From Lachnospiraceae bacterium (GTDB lineage Bacteria; Bacillota; Clostridia; Lachnospirales; Lachnospiraceae): 64,000 bases of DNA. A model generated the notes under the pieces. The model saw only the letters and a program-made list of their open reading frames with translations, made no database searches and was not told where the DNA came from. The position numbers and the translations under genes were made by a program. This document shows positions 1 to 7,295 of the stretch, piece by piece. Location: positions 1-64,000 of the forward strand of contig SVEO01000009.1 in NCBI GenBank assembly GCA_015057275.1. The letters run 5' to 3'. The first letter of the stretch is position 1. Each line of letters begins with the position of its first letter.

Positions 1-125
1 AAATATGCGAATAATAACAGTTTTAATGTTATTATACCACCTATTCAACCTAAAAAATAGTAAAAATAAGGTTTAAAACACTCATATTTATTTGTAACTT
101 GCAATTACTTTTTCACTCAAAGTAA

Positions 126-154
126 TTGACAAAATCGACAAATAATGATACCTT
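126..154 (+). promoter_or_regulatory. Putative sigma-A promoter for the lipoprotein gene
   Basis: A consensus -35 box TTGACA lies at 126-131 and a weaker -10 candidate TACCTT follows after 17 bases, in a very AT-rich stretch. The start codon is about 50 bases downstream with an AGGAGG ribosome binding site. The first 125 bases of the window hold no gene that I can see. Confidence 0.4.
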
Positions 155-201
155 TTTTATATATATAAATAAATTGGTATTTTGCCAAAAAGGAGGAAAA
201 T

Positions 202-1443
202 ATGAAAAGGTTTAAAGTATTGGCACTTGGCTTAGTTGCTGCGTTGGCGCTTGGCATGCTTACTGCGTGCGGCAATGTTGCGGAACCGACACAGGAACAG
301 GTATTGGATGCACTGATTGATGAAGATGTTTACTCCAAGGATGAGACGAAAGAGGAAGGTTTCAAACTTGAGATGGGAGACATTGAGATTAACGAAGATA
401 AGGATAAGGCAGACGTTGAGTGTACTGTTTCCACGATTGACGGCTCTCTGAAGTACACAACTGAGTACACAGTGAAGTTCAAAATGGGTGATGAAAAGGA
501 ATGGGAAGTTCGTAAGGTAGAATCCGGCGACACAAAGACCGAGCTTGCTGCCGGCATCACAGATGATGAGCTGGTAGATCTTCTTGAATGGAAATCTATC
601 GAGATGGATGGCGATTACTTCTATCTGGATGGCGATGACGCTGTATTTGAAGTCGGCGAACACGATACAGATTTAAAGGAAAAGAAGGACGTTGTTACAA
701 TTACCGGTACAGCAACTTCCACATTCATGACCTACACATTTACTGCTGAGGTTACATGTACATATGATTACGGCTGGTATGCAGATTCTTGCGAAGTTAT
801 TGAGTATGAAGCTGGTTATGTGGATGGTTACGAATTTACAAAGACAGCAGATGATGTAATCGCTGACTTAAAGGCAGATGATGAATACATTTATACAACA
901 GGTTACTACTATTACTTCACAACTTCCAACCTCGCGATTTCGAATGCAACACTTGGCGAACTTGAGTATTCCGGCTATTATTTAGATGTTCCGGTTACCT
1001 TCACTATGACTCTTGATGATGTTACCATCGATGTTGAGGCAACGGTTGTATATTACTATGATGACGACAATGCTACATGGGATTATGATTACATGTATAG
1101 TGATAAGGTCGTTGGTTACTCTTGTGATGCGATTGGTACATGGAATGGTACCGATACAGATAGTGGAAGCACAATTACGCTTGTAATTTCTGACACCTTA
1201 AATGAAGATGAATACTTATCAGCAACGATTACGGTAAAAACAGCTACCGGCGTTACTTACAGTTATTCCGGCTATCTCTATGATTACGAACCGGATGGAA
1301 CTATGACAGTATCTTATGATTCTTGGATTGAAAGACCAACAGACACAAGTATTTACATGGACTCCTTCTACGGAATTCTTAACAATGGTGTTTTTGCACC
1401 GGAATATTCCTGGTATTCCTGGTCCTTCACAAAGGCAGAATAA
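202..1443 (+). CDS. Repeat-containing secreted lipoprotein
   Basis: The 413-residue protein begins with a lipoprotein signal peptide ending in the lipobox LTAC (Cys23), so the mature protein should be lipid-anchored on the outer face of the membrane. The body appears to be three diverged units of about 90 residues, each opening with a short helix (TQEQVLDALI near 30, TDDELVDLLE near 119, TADDVIADLK near 217) and continuing into beta-rich sequence ending in a Tyr/Trp/Asp-rich strand. A fourth, different C-terminal segment follows from about residue 305. It is very acidic and rich in Tyr. AAGGAGG precedes the ATG and a strong terminator follows, so the gene is monocistronic. I do not recognise a named family; a surface binding role would be a guess. 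Confidence 0.85.
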   Translation: MKRFKVLALGLVAALALGMLTACGNVAEPTQEQVLDALIDEDVYSKDETKEEGFKLEMGDIEINEDKDKADVECTVSTIDGSLKYTTEYTVKFKMGDEKEWEVRKVESGDTKTELAAGITDDELVDLLEWKSIEMDGDYFYLDGDDAVFEVGEHDTDLKEKKDVVTITGTATSTFMTYTFTAEVTCTYDYGWYADSCEVIEYEAGYVDGYEFTKTADDVIADLKADDEYIYTTGYYYYFTTSNLAISNATLGELEYSGYYLDVPVTFTMTLDDVTIDVEATVVYYYDDDNATWDYDYMYSDKVVGYSCDAIGTWNGTDTDSGSTITLVISDTLNEDEYLSATITVKTATGVTYSYSGYLYDYEPDGTMTVSYDSWIERPTDTSIYMDSFYGILNNGVFAPEYSWYSWSFTKAE

Positions 1444-1485
1444 TGAAGAAGATGTGCTAGGCATCAACATTGCAAGATGAGAATA

Positions 1486-1531
1486 AAACCCCATTGCCTT
1501 TCTCATAATAAATAAGGTAATGGGGTTTTTG
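1486..1531 (+). terminator. Rho-independent terminator after the lipoprotein gene
   Basis: AAAACCCCATTGCCTT pairs with AAGGTAATGGGGTTTT across a short AT-rich loop, and the 3' arm runs into a T tract. Confidence 0.9.
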
Positions 1532-1590
1532 ACATGGTTTGCGATAAATATACTGGAAATAACTTTTTATAGAACGGAGAAGACGAAACA

Positions 1591-3003
1591 ATGGAATTTA
1601 TTAACAATATTTTAACATGGCTGAATGATATGATGTACTCCTATATCTTGATTATCATGTTGGTCGGTACAGGTATTTATTTTACAGTTCGCACAAGAGG
1701 TGTGCAGTTCAGACTTTTAAAAGACGGATTAAAGTCGATGCTTGAAAAGGCAGAAGTCAGTGCAGACGGTAAGAAAGGAGTATCTTCTTTCCAGGCATTG
1801 ATGATTTCGACAGCTTCCCGCGTCGGTACCGGTAATATTGCAGGTATTGCGACAGCAATTGTGGCCGGCGGACCAGGGGCTGTGTTTTGGATGTGGGTCA
1901 CAGCAGTTATTGGCGGTGCTTCCGCATTTATCGAAAGTACATTGGCACAGGTATATAAGGTGCGTAACGGTGCAACATTCCGCGGCGGTCCATCTTATTA
2001 CATGGAGCGGGCGCTTGGAAAACGTTGGATGGGTATTTTATTTTCCATCCTATTGATTATATGCTTTGCATACGGATTTAACGGATTACAGTCATTTAAT
2101 ATGTCCTCTGCTTTGGAATATTATATCCCGAATTATGCAGATACGATGGGTCCATTGATTCTTGGCATTATTCTCGCGGTAGCAACCGGTTTTGTTATCT
2201 GGGGCGGAGCACACCGAATCGGTTTTATCTCATCAGTGATTGTGCCGGTCATGGCAATTATTTACATTGGCATTGGAATTGTGACAATGATTATAAACAT
2301 TACTGAGCTTCCGGGCATCTTTGCCATGATTTTCAAAAATGCATTTGATGTCAAAGCTATCATGGGTGGATTTGCCGGCAGCGCTGTCGTACTTGGTATC
2401 AAACGAGGTCTCTTCTCGAACGAAGCCGGTATGGGTAGTGCACCAAACGCATCTGCTTCTGCGGATGTGAAGCATCCGGCACAGCAGGGTCTGGTGCAGG
2501 TAATCTCTGTTTTTATTGATACGCTGATTATCTGTTCTACCACAGCAATGATGCTCTTTACTTCTGGTGTAGAGGGAAATGCCGAGACACTGACCGGTAT
2601 TCCTTACGTGCAGAAGGCAATCAGTGCAAACATTGGTGAATGGGGTATTCATTTCATTACGTTCTCTATTTTTGCATTCGCGTTTAGTAGCGTAATTGGT
2701 AACTATTTCTATGCGGAATCTAACATTTTGTTTATCAAAAACAGTAAGGTTGTTTTAAATATGTTCCGTGTGACTTGTGTGCTGGCGGTATTTTTAGGTG
2801 CGCAGTCAGATTTCACAATGGCATGGAATCTGGCAGACGTAACCATGGGCTTTATGGCGATTGTAAATATTATTGCGATGTTTATGCTTGGCAATGTGGC
2901 GATTAAAGTATTAAAACACTATGAGCATAAGAAAAAAGAAGGTAGAGAACCGGTATTCTACGAGGGCGAAGTCGGACTTACCGGAACTGTTTGGAAAAAA
3001 TAA
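1591..3003 (+). CDS. Sodium:alanine symporter family (AGCS) amino-acid carrier
   Basis: The 470-residue polytopic membrane protein matches the AGCS family of Na+-coupled alanine/glycine symporters in length and features. These include the N-terminal GIYFTVRTRGVQFR segment, SRVGTGNIAGIATAI, and the family signature around GLFSNEAGMGSAPNASASA. About ten or eleven hydrophobic segments can be read. The ATG follows GGAGAAG. The gene stands alone between two terminators. Substrate (alanine, glycine or glutamine) cannot be decided from sequence. No glycine riboswitch precedes it; the upstream gap is only about 60 bases after the previous terminator. Confidence 0.93.
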   Translation: MEFINNILTWLNDMMYSYILIIMLVGTGIYFTVRTRGVQFRLLKDGLKSMLEKAEVSADGKKGVSSFQALMISTASRVGTGNIAGIATAIVAGGPGAVFWMWVTAVIGGASAFIESTLAQVYKVRNGATFRGGPSYYMERALGKRWMGILFSILLIICFAYGFNGLQSFNMSSALEYYIPNYADTMGPLILGIILAVATGFVIWGGAHRIGFISSVIVPVMAIIYIGIGIVTMIINITELPGIFAMIFKNAFDVKAIMGGFAGSAVVLGIKRGLFSNEAGMGSAPNASASADVKHPAQQGLVQVISVFIDTLIICSTTAMMLFTSGVEGNAETLTGIPYVQKAISANIGEWGIHFITFSIFAFAFSSVIGNYFYAESNILFIKNSKVVLNMFRVTCVLAVFLGAQSDFTMAWNLADVTMGFMAIVNIIAMFMLGNVAIKVLKHYEHKKKEGREPVFYEGEVGLTGTVWKK

Positions 3004-3020
3004 TTGATACAAGGCTTGCG

Positions 3021-3063
3021 ACAACCGCTTATCTCGTGTGTGCGAGATAGGCGGTTATCTTTT
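3021..3063 (+). terminator. Rho-independent terminator after the AGCS symporter
   Basis: AACCGCTTATCTCG pairs with CGAGATAGGCGGTT (one bulge) around a TGTGTG loop, followed by ATCTTTT. Confidence 0.85.
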
Positions 3064-3248
3064 ATGGTTTTATAAGTAAAATGATTGGTGCAGCCAAATA
3101 ATCGAGAAGGAGCGAAGAGGAATCGGGCTTAGGCATGATAAGGTGTAACATTAGTAATAATTTTCATATTTTTAGGTAGAGAAAAATTGCATATAATGAT
3201 AGAATAAACTTATATCTTCAATACGAAAAGAATGGAAGGTTAAAAATT

Positions 3249-4007
3249 ATGCAAATTGTTTTATTGACAGCACTCGGTGTCGGTGGCGCATCTGTTATCG
3301 GTGCAATTATTGGTTTTTTATTTAAACAGCAGTCACATCGTTTTAGTGATATTGTATTATCTTTTGCGGCGGGCGTCATGTTGGCGGCGGCCGTGATTGG
3401 ATTGATTCTGCCATCGTTAGAATACGGCGGGGAATCTCCGTTACTTATTACCGTAGTTGGTGTATTTTGCGGCGCACTTTGCTTAAATATATTCGATAAG
3501 GTGGTTCCGCATCTGCATCGCTTGTCTGGCGTGGACCGGGAGGCGCACCCGGAGCAAACGGAGCAGCTTAACAAAGTGTTGCTTTTTGTTATCGCTATTG
3601 CGATTCACAATCTGCCGGAAGGTATTGCGGCGGGGGTTGGTTTCGGTACCGGCAATACGATGGAAGCGCTGACGGTGGCCGGCGGTATCGCACTGCAAAA
3701 TATTCCGGAGGGCATGGTCATTATCGCACCGATGCTGGCGACCGGTATGAGCAATAAGAGAACGTTTGCGGTTGCTTTGGCGACCGGTCTCGTGGAAGTG
3801 GTTGGCACGCTGCTCGGATATTTCGCTGTAAGCATTTCCCATGCAATTTTGCCATTTGCACTGGCATTTGCGGGAGGCACGATGCTTTATGTAATAAGTG
3901 ATGAAATGATTCCGGAAACACATGCGCACGGTAGCGAGCGCGGCGCAACCTATGCGTTGCTGGTCGGATTCTGCCTGATGTTAGTGTTTGATTATTTGCT
4001 GGGATAA
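3249..4007 (+). CDS. ZIP family divalent metal transporter
   Basis: This 252-residue, eight-helix membrane protein belongs to the ZIP (ZupT/GufA-type) metal permeases that import zinc and related divalent metals. The two metal-site helices are visible: HNLPEGIAAGVGF near residue 118 and LQNIPEGMVI near residue 148. A variable loop with His and acidic residues (HLHRLSGVDREAHPEQTEQ) lies between helices 3 and 4. The ATG has GGAAGG upstream, and a TATAAT box sits at 3192-3197. The HD-domain gene begins 13 bases after the stop, so the two are probably co-transcribed. Metal preference is not readable. Confidence 0.92.
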   Translation: MQIVLLTALGVGGASVIGAIIGFLFKQQSHRFSDIVLSFAAGVMLAAAVIGLILPSLEYGGESPLLITVVGVFCGALCLNIFDKVVPHLHRLSGVDREAHPEQTEQLNKVLLFVIAIAIHNLPEGIAAGVGFGTGNTMEALTVAGGIALQNIPEGMVIIAPMLATGMSNKRTFAVALATGLVEVVGTLLGYFAVSISHAILPFALAFAGGTMLYVISDEMIPETHAHGSERGATYALLVGFCLMLVFDYLLG

Positions 4008-4020
4008 GGAGGAAAAACAA

Positions 4021-4677
4021 GTGACTTACAAAGAAATCCGTGAGAATGCGGAGGTGTGTGCATATTTAAAAAAAGGGAATCAAAAGCTGGATGTTTTGGG
4101 CTACACCGACCATTCAGAAGTGCACAGCACTCTTGTGGCACAGCGTGCAGCCTATATATTGAAAATGTTTGACTACACAGACCATGAAATTGAGCTGGCA
4201 AAGATTGCGGGATTTTTACATGATATCGGGAATGTTATCAACCGCAAAAACCACGCGGAGTACGGTGCGATTTTAGCGAATGATATTTTGAAGGATACGG
4301 ACATGAGTCTGCAGGACCGTGTAATTATCGTGTCGGCCATCGGTAATCACGACGAATCGACCGGCGGTGCTGTGGATGCTGTTTCGGCAGCACTGATTAT
4401 TGCTGACAAAACGGACGTGCGCAGAAACCGCGTGCGCAACCGTGAAAAATCATCGTTTGACATTCACGACCGTGTAAATTATGCGGTAACTGAGGCCGAG
4501 TTATTAGTGGAGCGTGAAAAGAACACCATTACACTCAACTTGCAGATTGATGAGACGATTTGTACGATGTACGAATATTTCGAGATTTTCCTCGGGCGTA
4601 TGATGATGTGCCGCGGTGCCGCGGAGATGCTGGGAGCCCGATTTAGACTTACCGCGAATGGCAGTAAGATTTTATAA
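4021..4677 (+). CDS. HD domain phosphohydrolase
   Basis: About 218 residues when started at GTG 4021, which has AAGGAGGAA directly upstream; the longer ORF start at 3988 lies inside the ZIP gene and is rejected. The HD superfamily metal site is clear: His in EVHSTL, the HD pair in GFLHDIGNVINRKNHAEYG, and a further His/Asp in GNHDE. Such proteins hydrolyse phosphate esters of nucleotides or nucleotide second messengers; the substrate is unknown. The extended C-terminus has a predicted beta/alpha region ending in a Met/Cys-rich helix. Probably in an operon with the ZIP transporter. Confidence 0.85.
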   Translation: MTYKEIRENAEVCAYLKKGNQKLDVLGYTDHSEVHSTLVAQRAAYILKMFDYTDHEIELAKIAGFLHDIGNVINRKNHAEYGAILANDILKDTDMSLQDRVIIVSAIGNHDESTGGAVDAVSAALIIADKTDVRRNRVRNREKSSFDIHDRVNYAVTEAELLVEREKNTITLNLQIDETICTMYEYFEIFLGRMMMCRGAAEMLGARFRLTANGSKIL

Positions 4678-4688
4678 AGGAGCAGCGT

Positions 4689-4867
4689 ATGAAAAAGTTA
4701 TTAATGGTTGTAGATATGCAGAATGATTTTATCGACGGAAGTCTGGGAACGCAGGAAGCGCGGCATGTTGTGCGGGTGTTACTCCGGAAAGCCATAATAA
4801 CGCGCTGCAAGCAATGAAAATGTGTCAAATTACTATTTGCAACTTGCCCGATTCTTTGATACACTAG
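4689..4867 (+). pseudogene. Isochorismatase-family cysteine hydrolase, internally deleted remnant
   Basis: The first reading frame starts with a good ribosome binding site (AAAGGAGC) and encodes the family N-terminus MKKLLMVVDMQNDFIDGSLG, including the first catalytic Asp. After about 25 codons it runs into nonsense and stops at 4815-4817. Overlapping in another frame from 4766 is the typical C-terminus of the same family, CCAGVTPESHNNALQAMKMC. Intact members are roughly 170-190 residues, so around 130-150 codons holding the catalytic Lys and most of the Cys-hydrolase core are missing. It sits directly behind the HD gene and was presumably once in that operon. It cannot make an active enzyme. 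Confidence 0.85.
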
Positions 4868-4893
4868 AAAAAAATATGAAAGGAGACATTACT

Positions 4894-5130
4894 ATGGATA
4901 TAAAAGAAATGATTGACAAGGTTGTAAAGAAAGTAAAGAGTGATGACGATTTCAAGGACAAACTTTTCAAGGATCCGGTTGGCACATTGGAAGATTTACT
5001 GGGTGTGGACATCCCGGAAGATAAGGTTGACGACATTGTAAATGCTGTAAAGGAAAAGGTTTTGAAGGATAAGGCCGGTGACCTTTTGGGAGGCGCAGCA
5101 AGCAAGCTCGGTGGACTTTTCAAGAAGTAA
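4894..5130 (+). CDS. Small helical protein of unknown function
   Basis: A 78-residue acidic/lysine-rich protein. The start at 4894 is chosen because AAAGGAGA lies seven bases upstream; the ORF-track start at 4822 lies in the isochorismatase remnant. Predicted to be mostly amphipathic helix (MIDKVVKKVKSDDDFKDKLF, then DKVDDIVNAVKEKVL) with a Gly-rich tail GGAASKLGGLFKK. No signal peptide, membrane segment or cysteine. I do not recognise a named family. A hairpin terminator follows. Confidence 0.75.
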   Translation: MDIKEMIDKVVKKVKSDDDFKDKLFKDPVGTLEDLLGVDIPEDKVDDIVNAVKEKVLKDKAGDLLGGAASKLGGLFKK

Positions 5131-5157
5131 GAGTTACATATTGTAAAAATAGGAGAA

Positions 5158-5193
5158 GGCAGCCATCCATATTGCGGAATGGCTGTCTCTTTC
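5158..5193 (+). terminator. Terminator-like hairpin between the small protein and trmO
   Basis: GGCAGCCAT pairs with ATGGCTGTC around CCATATTGCGGA, followed by TCTTTC. The T run is short, so partial read-through into trmO is possible. Confidence 0.55.
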
Positions 5194-5213
5194 AACATGA
5201 GGAGCGGACAAGT

Positions 5214-5894
5214 TTGAAAATTATAGCACACATTGAAACTGATTTTTCGGAGAAATTCGGCATCCCGCGGCAGAGCGGCATTGTTGAAGAATTAAAAGGG
5301 AAAATAATATTTGCGCCGGAATACCGTAATCCGGACGCCGTGCGTGGTCTGGAGGAGTTTTCGCACATTTGGATATTGTGGCAATTTTCCAAGGCAGAGC
5401 AGGAGCATTGGTCGGCGACGGTGCGCCCGCCAAGGCTTGGTGGCAAGAAACGAGTCGGTGTGTTTGCGACACGCTCTCCCTTTCGACCGAACAATATCGG
5501 ACTGTCATCGGTGCAGCTAGAGCGCGTGGAATTTAGCGAGCAGCTCGGCCCGGTGTTGCATGTGGCAGGCATTGACCTGCTCGATGGCACGCCGATTTAT
5601 GATATCAAGCCATATATTCCATACGCAGACTGTCATCTGGAGGCAACTGAGGGATACACGAAAGAAACAAAGGAGCACGAGCTGACGGTGAATTTTCCGT
5701 ACCATTTACTGGCAAAGTTTCCGCCGGAGAAGCAGGAAGCCATTGTCGGTGTTTTAAAGCAGGATCCGCGTCCGGCCTATTGTATGGACGCGAGCCGCAT
5801 TTACGGTGTGACGTTCGCCGGATATAATGTGAAATTTACGGTGGATGATGTGGGAATGTGTTTAACTGTATGTGATGTGGAAATGCAAGTGTGA
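5214..5894 (+). CDS. trmO: TsaA/TrmO family tRNA methyltransferase
   Basis: Family members N6-methylate the threonylcarbamoyl adenosine at tRNA position 37 using S-adenosylmethionine. The protein shows the family core: GIPRQSG, YRNPDAVRGLEEFSHIWILW, PPRLGGKKRVGVFATRSPFRPN, GLSSVQLE, DLLDGTPIYDIKPYIPYADC. A C-terminal extension with the second conserved patch (QDPRPAYCMDASRIYGVTFA) follows. I chose the TTG at 5214 (L-KIIAHIETDF) because homologues begin here and TGAGGAG lies nine bases upstream; no ATG fits. This gives about 226 residues. Confidence 0.88.
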   Translation: MKIIAHIETDFSEKFGIPRQSGIVEELKGKIIFAPEYRNPDAVRGLEEFSHIWILWQFSKAEQEHWSATVRPPRLGGKKRVGVFATRSPFRPNNIGLSSVQLERVEFSEQLGPVLHVAGIDLLDGTPIYDIKPYIPYADCHLEATEGYTKETKEHELTVNFPYHLLAKFPPEKQEAIVGVLKQDPRPAYCMDASRIYGVTFAGYNVKFTVDDVGMCLTVCDVEMQV

Positions 5895-6039
5895 CGTGGT
5901 GCTGGGAGATGCGCAGTGGAGCATATATAACAACAAGAGGCTGGCCAAAACTAACTCGACAATACTTGTTTAAATGACAAACAATCGGAAATAATTACCA
6001 TGAGTAAATCATTATGTATGATAGAAAATGGAGGAAAAC

Positions 6040-6591
6040 ATGTCGGAAGAAATGATTGCACAGCACTGCTCGCCGACGTTAGCGGGACTAAAAACCGGAA
6101 ATATGTTTGGCTGTCATTTTGCAAACGCAAAAGAAATGCGTAAAAGCATCCGTAACTGGAATCGAATTTTGGGCAAGAAGGGATTGTGTGTTGTATCGTT
6201 AAAGTTCCGTAATAACCGCGCGCTCATCTATATTTACCGCTCATCGCACCTCTGGCGTGATTTGCAGCATGCCATAGCCTGTCGTCTATTGCAGGAGCGA
6301 GGTTATGGTATGGAGACACCGGAGCACTGTGTGATGCAACTTAAGAAGCGTTTGGAACAGTGCGAGGAGTTTCCGCATGAAATTGGATTGTTCCTCGGCT
6401 ATCCGCCGGAGGATGTTTACGGTTTCATTAAAAATAAGGCAGGGGGCTGTAAATGTGTCGGCACGTGGAAGGTGTATGGCGATGAAATCGCAGCTCAGAA
6501 GCTTTTTGCAAAGTATAAAAAGTGCACAGATGTTTTTTGCGCACAGTTGGCACAAGGCAAGTCAATCGAGCGCCTTACGGTGGCCGGTTGA
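6040..6591 (+). CDS. DUF3793 family protein
   Basis: About 183 residues starting at ATG 6040, with ATGGAGG nine bases upstream; the ORF-track ATG at 6028 is inside that ribosome binding site. The sequence carries features I associate with DUF3793, a clostridial family of unknown function: HCSPTLAGLKTGNMFGC at the N-terminus, VSLKFRNNRALIYIYR in the middle, and HEIGLFLGYPPEDVYGFI followed by GCKCVGTWKVYGDE. Conserved cysteines suggest metal or redox involvement, but no activity is established. It stands alone. Confidence 0.85.
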   Translation: MSEEMIAQHCSPTLAGLKTGNMFGCHFANAKEMRKSIRNWNRILGKKGLCVVSLKFRNNRALIYIYRSSHLWRDLQHAIACRLLQERGYGMETPEHCVMQLKKRLEQCEEFPHEIGLFLGYPPEDVYGFIKNKAGGCKCVGTWKVYGDEIAAQKLFAKYKKCTDVFCAQLAQGKSIERLTVAG

Positions 6592-6732
6592 TGATGCATT
6601 TATCTTAAAAAAGGTGTAGTCTCATATTGCAGAGATTGCATCTTTTTCGGTTGACAAACTTTAAATACAGAGTTAAGATAAGTTATCGATTAGCGAAAAC
6701 TAACCTTAAAAGGGTACTGCATAAATACGGAA

Positions 6733-6891
6733 TAATGGAGGAAATAAGTGTGAAAAATCACACTGATGTGCTGATTTTTACACAGCACTTTGTGCCGAAG
6801 CGTCGCAAAGTGCTCTGATGCTACAAAGAAATCGCATTCGCGAATTTCTTTGAGCGATTCCTCAGCGTAAACGCTTCGGAATGGAGGAATA
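6733..6891 (+). repeat. Dispersed hairpin-array leader element, copy A (upstream of the HMA gene)
   Basis: Four successive hairpins are readable. Hairpin 1 is GTGTGAAAAATCA/TGATTTTTACAC (6748-6783). Hairpin 2 is AGCACTTTG/CAAAGTGCT (6784-6814). Hairpin 3 is CAAAGAAAT/ATTTCTTTG with an inner CGC/GCG (6824-6852). Hairpin 4 is ATTCC..AGCG/CGCT..GGAAT (6857-6882). GGAATGGAGG follows immediately and serves as the ribosome binding site of the ATG at 6894. A second AATGGAGGAA lies at the 5' edge (6734). The rest of the 302-base gap before it (6592-6732) shows no gene I can support. Confidence 0.85.
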
Positions 6892-6893
6892 TC

Positions 6894-7148
6894 ATGGTTA
6901 AAATCACAATGAATGTAGAAGGCATGGCTTGCGGTATGTGCGAAAAGCGTGTCAACGAAACAATCAAGGAAGCATTTAAGGTAAAAGAAGTGACTTCTGA
7001 CCACATGGCAAACAAGACAGAAATTATTGCAAAGGCAGCGCTTGATGAAGCTGCATTAAAAGCAGCCGTTGAGGGCTTAGGATTTAACGTAAGCGGTGTA
7101 ACCACCGAAGAAATGGAAAAGAAAGGTTTCTCGTTGTTTCGTAAGTAA
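6894..7148 (+). CDS. HMA-domain heavy-metal binding protein (CopZ-like)
   Basis: An 84-residue single-domain protein with the ferredoxin-like heavy-metal-associated fold. The metal site is GMACGMC (residues 10-16), a variant of the usual GMxCxxC loop. Such proteins carry Cu(I) or related soft metals to P-type ATPases or sense them. No P-type ATPase or copper regulator is adjacent. The C-terminal SGVTTEEMEKKGFSLFRK extends beyond the core domain. Start and ribosome binding site come from repeat copy A immediately upstream. Confidence 0.9.
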   Translation: MVKITMNVEGMACGMCEKRVNETIKEAFKVKEVTSDHMANKTEIIAKAALDEAALKAAVEGLGFNVSGVTTEEMEKKGFSLFRK

Positions 7149-7195
7149 TGTGAATCAGGTGCAACTTTTAAACGAAATTGAATAAATACGCATAT

Positions 7196-7231
7196 AAAAA
7201 GATGCCGGCTGTGAAAGCTGTCATCTTTTTT
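7196..7231 (+). terminator. Terminator after the HMA gene
   Basis: AAAAAGATG pairs with CATCTTTTT, with GC/AGC pairs in the inner stem, followed by a T-rich run. Confidence 0.8.
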
Positions 7232-7256
7232 GTCAATAGAGGGGCGCAAATAAATA

Positions 7257-7282
7257 GAGGCGAGCAGTAACCTGCTCGCCTC
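7257..7282 (-). terminator. Terminator of carB
   Basis: A perfect stem GAGGCGAGCA/TGCTCGCCTC with a six-base loop lies just after the carB stop on the minus strand, followed there by TATTTATTTG. Confidence 0.8.
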
Positions 7283-7295
7283 TTAAGATTAAATC

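Noticed and set aside
6735-6818. 27-codon ORF inside element copy A with its own GGAGG
   Set aside because: The frame is closed in copy B and absent in copies D and E, while hairpins are kept, so I treat it as part of the repeat and not as a gene.
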